This document shows positions 7,851 to 11,110 of a stretch of 11,110 bases of DNA, piece after piece. The position numbers were made by a program, and so were the translations under genes. Position 1 is the first letter of the stretch. The number at the start of each line of letters is the position of its first letter. The notes below the pieces were generated by a model. It had not been told where the DNA came from and made no database searches. It was given only the letters and a program-made list of their open reading frames with translations. This stretch comes from Candidatus Omnitrophota bacterium (lineage in GTDB: Bacteria; Omnitrophota; Gorgyraeia; Zapsychrales; Fredricksoniimonadaceae): contig JAGNTT010000047.1 of NCBI GenBank assembly GCA_017987425.1, forward strand, positions 1 to 11,110, written 5' to 3'.

Positions 7851-8585
7851 ATGCCGGATCAGGGCATTGAAATCAGTTTTGTTATTCCCTGTCATAACGA
7901 AGCGGAAAATTTGCGTCCGTTGATGGCGATGGTCCATGAGGCTATGACGGACTTGGGAAAGTCATTCGAGGTGATTATCACTGACGACGGAAGCACCGAT
8001 GGTTCATGGGAAGTCTTAAAGACGACCGCCCGGACCGACAGGCGGTTACGCGTACAGAGATTTCGTTCGAGATGCGGGCAATCCGCCGCCAGCTGGGCGG
8101 GGATTGAGGCCGCCCGGGGAATTTACATCGTCACTATCGATGCTGATTTACAAAATGACCTTAAGGACCTTCCTAAATTTATGGAAGCGTTGAAAGTTTA
8201 CGACTGTGTCTGCGGAACAAGGGTCGCGACGCGGCATGAAGGAGACTCGTCCCTGCGGATCATCGCATCTCGTTTCGCCAATTGGTTCAGGAATAAAGTG
8301 TTGAGCGATGATTTCAGCGATTCCGCTTGTTCATTCCGGGCGTTTAAACGGGAATGTGTTTCAAGGATACAATTTTTTCATGGCGCCCACCGGTTTCTGC
8401 CCGCTTTATTTAAGATGGCGGGATTTACGGTGACGGAAGTTGGTATTCAAAACAGGACTCGCGTGGCGGGCAAAAGTCATTACGGCATCGGTAACAGATC
8501 ATTGACCGCGTTCATCGATCTGATCGGCGTATGGTGGGTTAAGAAGCGTATGCTACGTTACGAGATTACGGAAAAGATGCCGTGA
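7851..8585 (+). CDS. GT2 glycosyltransferase, polyprenyl-phosphate sugar synthase-like (DPM1-type)
   Basis: This 244-residue GT-A enzyme has an N-terminal SFVIPCHNEAENL, DDGSTD (45-50, nucleotide binding), DADLQND (97-103, metal-binding DxD) and a conserved DSACSFRAFKRE segment. HRFLPAL (180-186) and RVAGKSHYG (204-212) are typical of dolichol- or polyprenyl-phosphate mannose/glucose synthases. It lacks the C-terminal membrane helices of GtrB/ArnC-type enzymes, so it resembles the soluble DPM1 form. It probably loads a hexose from a nucleotide donor onto polyprenyl phosphate at the inner membrane face, feeding the adjacent GT39 enzyme. AGAGG (7837-7841) lies nine bases upstream of the ATG. 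It is the last gene of the plus-strand operon, and its stop codon abuts the stop of the convergent radical SAM gene with no bases between. Confidence 0.88.
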   Translation: MPDQGIEISFVIPCHNEAENLRPLMAMVHEAMTDLGKSFEVIITDDGSTDGSWEVLKTTARTDRRLRVQRFRSRCGQSAASWAGIEAARGIYIVTIDADLQNDLKDLPKFMEALKVYDCVCGTRVATRHEGDSSLRIIASRFANWFRNKVLSDDFSDSACSFRAFKRECVSRIQFFHGAHRFLPALFKMAGFTVTEVGIQNRTRVAGKSHYGIGNRSLTAFIDLIGVWWVKKRMLRYEITEKMP

Positions 8586-9650
8586 TTAATTAACCGGTTG
8601 ATTGATCTGGCGGGTGTAGTGTTTCGGGTTTGAATAAAAACAGCCGCGGCAGGCGTGATACAGAGGGTGATCAAAGTCTATTCTTGTTTTGGTGGTATTG
8701 CGGAATTCCTGGGCTTTTTCTCCCTCCCAAATGTCTTTCAGCTTTTGTTCCTTCCAGTTGCCGATGACAAGTTTATCGTTCTGGCAGCATAGAGTAATCT
8801 GGCCGTTCTCGTTAATATCCATCACAAACCAACCCACAAAACAACGCCCGTGCTCGACCTCTTGAGCGCCGTTTTTCTGTCCGCCTCTCGTCGGAGAGAT
8901 CATGGTCAGTATGTCGGAGAGATTTGAGCTGATGACCGTCGGTATTTTATTGAGAGTGAGGATTTCTTTACTGAGCCAGAGTTTTTCTTCGTCGTTAAGG
9001 ATCAATGGTTCCGTAAAAGGAGAAGGGTCCATAATTTTGAACCGGATGGACGGAATGCCGCAGTCTTCGGCGATCTTGAGGGCGTCCCGGACATTTCGGT
9101 AATTATTTTTGGTGATGACGTATCCCAGCTTGAGCTCTGGGCCGCGTTTCCCGAGTGCGGATAAAACTTTGATGTTCTCAAGGAGTTGGGCAAAAGATAC
9201 TTTTCCAAGAGGGGCATAAATGGCCTGATAGCTTTCCTGATTGACCGCAGCTAGGTTAATGACAAGGAGATCGGTGCGTGACAGGGCGGAGATGATTGCC
9301 GGAGTTACGATGGTCAGATTCGTCACAGTCTTGATGCGCATGTTGTTCTTTTTGGCTGTCTCGACCATGGCGGGGAAGCCCGGGTGCAGGGTCGGTTCGC
9401 CGTTGGCGCTTAAAGTGATGTCGGTCGTGCCCATTGCGGCCAGATCTTCAATCAGCTCGACCACTGAAGTAGTATCCATCTTGTGAGGAACGAGGCGGTC
9501 TTTGCGCAGAAATGAATGGTGCCAGCAGAATTCGCAGCGCACGTTGCAGTGTTCGGTAATATGAAACATCGCGGTCAGAGGGGCCGGAGGTTTGTCTTTC
9601 CGAATGACTTCTCTGAGTACCGAGGGCGAGGGAATCGGATATCTATCCAT
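8586..9650 (-). CDS. Radical SAM/SPASM enzyme, third copy (NGEPTLHP variant)
   Basis: This 354-residue protein has C35-x3-C39-x2-C42 (CNVRCEFCW). The GGE motif is replaced by NGE in SANGEPTLHP (81-90), a variant also found in other radical SAM subgroups. A shortened SPASM-like C-terminus has C270, C288, C289, C334 and C337. It contains CFVGWFVMDINENGQITLCC, then GNWKEQKLKDIW, similar in pattern to the enzyme at 4202. It is probably a radical SAM enzyme with one auxiliary cluster; the substrate is unknown. Unlike the other two it has no asparagine-synthetase-like partner and lies on the opposite strand. The ATG at 9650 has no visible SD but follows a TATAAT closely, so the mRNA may be leaderless. 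Confidence 0.9.
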   Translation of the reverse strand: MDRYPIPSPSVLREVIRKDKPPAPLTAMFHITEHCNVRCEFCWHHSFLRKDRLVPHKMDTTSVVELIEDLAAMGTTDITLSANGEPTLHPGFPAMVETAKKNNMRIKTVTNLTIVTPAIISALSRTDLLVINLAAVNQESYQAIYAPLGKVSFAQLLENIKVLSALGKRGPELKLGYVITKNNYRNVRDALKIAEDCGIPSIRFKIMDPSPFTEPLILNDEEKLWLSKEILTLNKIPTVISSNLSDILTMISPTRGGQKNGAQEVEHGRCFVGWFVMDINENGQITLCCQNDKLVIGNWKEQKLKDIWEGEKAQEFRNTTKTRIDFDHPLYHACRGCFYSNPKHYTRQINQPVN

Positions 9651-9656
9651 GGGCTA

Positions 9657-9687
9657 ATTATAGCCTAAATGTTTCGTCCTAACCAAA
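9657..9687 (-). promoter_or_regulatory. Predicted promoter of the 8586-9650 radical SAM gene, probably leaderless
   Basis: On the minus strand a perfect TATAAT occupies 9662 to 9657. TTGGTT, a partial -35 match, lies 18 bases further upstream at 9687-9682. After the TATAAT come six bases (TAGCCC) and then the ATG, so the expected transcription start falls on or beside the A of the start codon. There is no SD. The arms GGCTA (9652-9656) and TAGCC (9661-9665) form a short inverted repeat around the -10, which could be an operator or chance. Confidence 0.5.
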
Positions 9688-9729
9688 GTTTTTTAGCTTC
9701 CCGGATGGTTATTTTTATAGGGAATTCGA

Positions 9730-10128
9730 ATGGAAATGTTGAAGGAACTGAAAGAGGCGGTATGTTATTATTCATAAATATTTAGATTATAAGTCTTTGG
9801 ACGTAAAATCAGTCACGCAAAAGCGGACTGGTTATAGAATCAGCTTTTTGAAGTCAATGAACCGTTGGGGATTTTGATTCGCTTTTTTGAGCAACAAAAT
9901 CTAGGGGACAGTGTAAAAGAAATAAACAGCTTTTTAACTGTCATGAAAAGAGAAGGAATTGATTTAAGAGATTTTTCGAAGATTCGTTTTTATAAAATTA
10001 AATATTCGTCCGGATAAAGTATCCATATATTTCCAAACGACTGTTAAGTGAAGTTGATTTATAAATTATTGTTGGATAGTTTTGGCTTAACGCAGTTTTT
10101 TAGCGCGGAGGACGATCATTTTTATTAG
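9730..10128 (+). pseudogene. Possible decayed gene in the AT-rich gap
   Basis: The stretch 9651-10124 has no intact gene longer than about 60 codons. Protein-like pieces on the plus strand alternate between two frames. The first is MEMLKELKEAVCYYS (from ATG 9730, stop at 9775). A frame-2 piece KYLDYKSLDVKSVTQKRTGY follows. A 60-codon open frame-1 piece (9838-10014, stop 10015-10017) contains DSVKEINSFLTVMKREGIDL. The next pieces are RPDKVSIYFQTTVK in frame 2 (to 10048) and a frame-1 piece with DSFGLTQFFSAEDDHFY (to the stop at 10126). This pattern suggests one ancestral plus-strand gene broken by several indels. I do not recognise the family. The alternative is AT-rich non-coding DNA with chance open stretches, and I cannot exclude it. 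Confidence 0.35.
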
Positions 10129-11110
10129 GAAGCTGGGTTTAAATGCCGAAGTAATTGAACAAGATGTTTTGTTCGTTGTGAAAGATAGAGCTTATACCTT
10201 TCCACTTGTCCCGTCGTCAAAGCGCGCGCTTTCGACAGATTCTTTTCGCGGGACGTATTCTTTAAATATTCGCGAATAATGGACAGACGCATTTGCGTGT
10301 TTAAGACGGTTTGATGCGGCTTTTTCAAACCATGAGCGAGGAAATATTCCCCGATCATGGTTTTTGTAATTTTCGGAGGAATTCTTAGGAAGCGGCAGGA
10401 AAGAACCAGTGCGGTCATGTCGCTTAAGAGATAGTCTTCTTTGATGTGGGAGAGGTCTAGCAGAAACACTTTGCCTTTTGAGATCATAAAGTTTGTTAGA
10501 GTTGCGTTGTTATGAAGAATCTGACGGACGAATAGTTTTTTGTGTGCGGCGAATTCCTGAGCGATATGATTAATTTCTTTACGGATATTACGTTCGTTGT
10601 AGAAGGGCGTCAATTGCGATGCCGTCTGAATTAAATTCTTAATTTGCGCAGCAAAACTATCTTGAGGAGAAATGAATTTTGATCCGGCAAGAGGAAGAAG
10701 AACGGTTTTAAGCTGCCGCATAAGGCCGTTGATTTGATCCTGTACGGTCTTTTTGTGTATGTGCTGCCAAGCCTGTTGTCCGTTGATATATTCGAAACAC
10801 ACGGCAAGACTGCCGCAGAAAGGGACCGAGGTCTTTCCGTCGGAACTAGTCAACATGGCCGGGGTCGGAAATCCATGAAGTCCCAAATAGCGGTTGAGGG
10901 CATATTCATGGAGAATGTCTTTGCTCGATGAGGCCGGATAAAATTTCAACGCGTAATTTCCTCGGGTGGTGGAGGCAAACACATAGAAATTAGAGTGAGA
11001 AAGGGTTATGTTTTTTTCTTTTTGAAAAATCTTAAGCTTTCCCAATGAGAAAAAACGGCAGATGCTCTCAATGTCCACCTGAGAAGGATCGAAAGTTCTG
11101 GTGTCCAATG
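10125..11110 (-). CDS. APH/choline-kinase-fold protein, probable 5' truncation at window edge
   Basis: At least 327 residues are visible. The frame is still open at the right edge, and the first in-window start-like codon is only TTG at 11108, so the true start may lie outside. The fold is that of aminoglycoside phosphotransferase, homoserine-kinase II or choline-kinase proteins. ALKFY (K55) and a following Glu (E68) fit the ATP-binding lobe. RQILHNNATLTNFM (195-208) fits the catalytic loop HGDxxxxN, and LLDLS (D218) fits the metal-binding Asp. The catalytic Asp of HGD is Asn here (H199-N200-N201), while N206 and D218 remain. It may be a kinase with altered chemistry or a pseudokinase. A Lys/Arg-rich helical tail follows. 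The gene is more AT-rich than its neighbours, and no link to the glycan genes can be shown. Confidence 0.7.
   Translation of the reverse strand, partial: LDTRTFDPSQVDIESICRFFSLGKLKIFQKEKNITLSHSNFYVFASTTRGNYALKFYPASSSKDILHEYALNRYLGLHGFPTPAMLTSSDGKTSVPFCGSLAVCFEYINGQQAWQHIHKKTVQDQINGLMRQLKTVLLPLAGSKFISPQDSFAAQIKNLIQTASQLTPFYNERNIRKEINHIAQEFAAHKKLFVRQILHNNATLTNFMISKGKVFLLDLSHIKEDYLLSDMTALVLSCRFLRIPPKITKTMIGEYFLAHGLKKPHQTVLNTQMRLSIIREYLKNTSREKNLSKARALTTGQVERYKLYLSQRTKHLVQLLRHLNPAS

Noticed and set aside
10134..10279. Plus-strand open reading (AEVIEQDVLFVVKDRAYTF and onward) as a separate gene
   Set aside because: It lies opposite the continuous kinase-like ORF and has no start or RBS. At most it is the tail of the decayed gene noted upstream.
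1..11110. CRISPR arrays, tRNAs, rRNAs, insertion sequences
   Set aside because: No regularly spaced repeats, no tRNA-like cloverleaf, no transposase motifs and no terminal inverted repeats were seen on either strand.

Overview
This window is a glycan or lipid-glycan biosynthesis-type gene neighbourhood from an uncultured-style bacterium. It has moderate GC, SD motifs of the AAGGA/AGAGG type and tightly packed genes. There are no rRNA, tRNA, ribosomal-protein or mobile-element genes to fix the taxonomy. The mix of radical SAM/SPASM enzymes, GT39-type membrane glycosyltransferases and stand-alone asparagine-synthetase-like proteins reminds me of candidate phyla such as Omnitrophota, but that is only an impression.

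Layout. 1-189: C-terminal end of a GT39-type membrane glycosyltransferase. 216-2226: a radical SAM/SPASM enzyme followed by an asparagine-synthetase-like PP-loop protein (module A). 2241-3434, minus strand: a GT-B (MurG-like) glycosyltransferase, convergent with module A and divergent from the next operon. 3491-8585: a five-gene plus-strand operon of polysaccharide deacetylase, radical SAM/SPASM enzyme, second asparagine-synthetase-like protein, full GT39 enzyme and DPM1-like GT2. 8586-9650, minus strand: a third radical SAM/SPASM enzyme that abuts the operon end to end and probably has its own, apparently leaderless, promoter. 9651-10124: an AT-rich stretch with no intact gene but traces of a decayed one. 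10125 to the right edge, minus strand: an APH/choline-kinase-fold protein whose catalytic Asp is replaced by Asn.

The most striking feature is the duplicated pair of a radical SAM/SPASM gene directly followed by an amide-ligase-like PP-loop gene that lacks the usual glutaminase domain. Both copies lie beside a GT39 gene: module A has the GT39 end just upstream, and module B has a full GT39 just downstream. The two GT39 C-termini are recognisably related. A working model, by inference only, is this. GT2 makes a polyprenyl-phosphate sugar that GT39 uses outside the membrane. The GT-B enzyme and the deacetylase build and deacetylate an amino-sugar-containing product. The radical SAM and PP-loop enzymes modify it, or an attached group, by radical chemistry and ATP-dependent amide formation. 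No precursor peptide was found, so a RiPP interpretation is not supported here.
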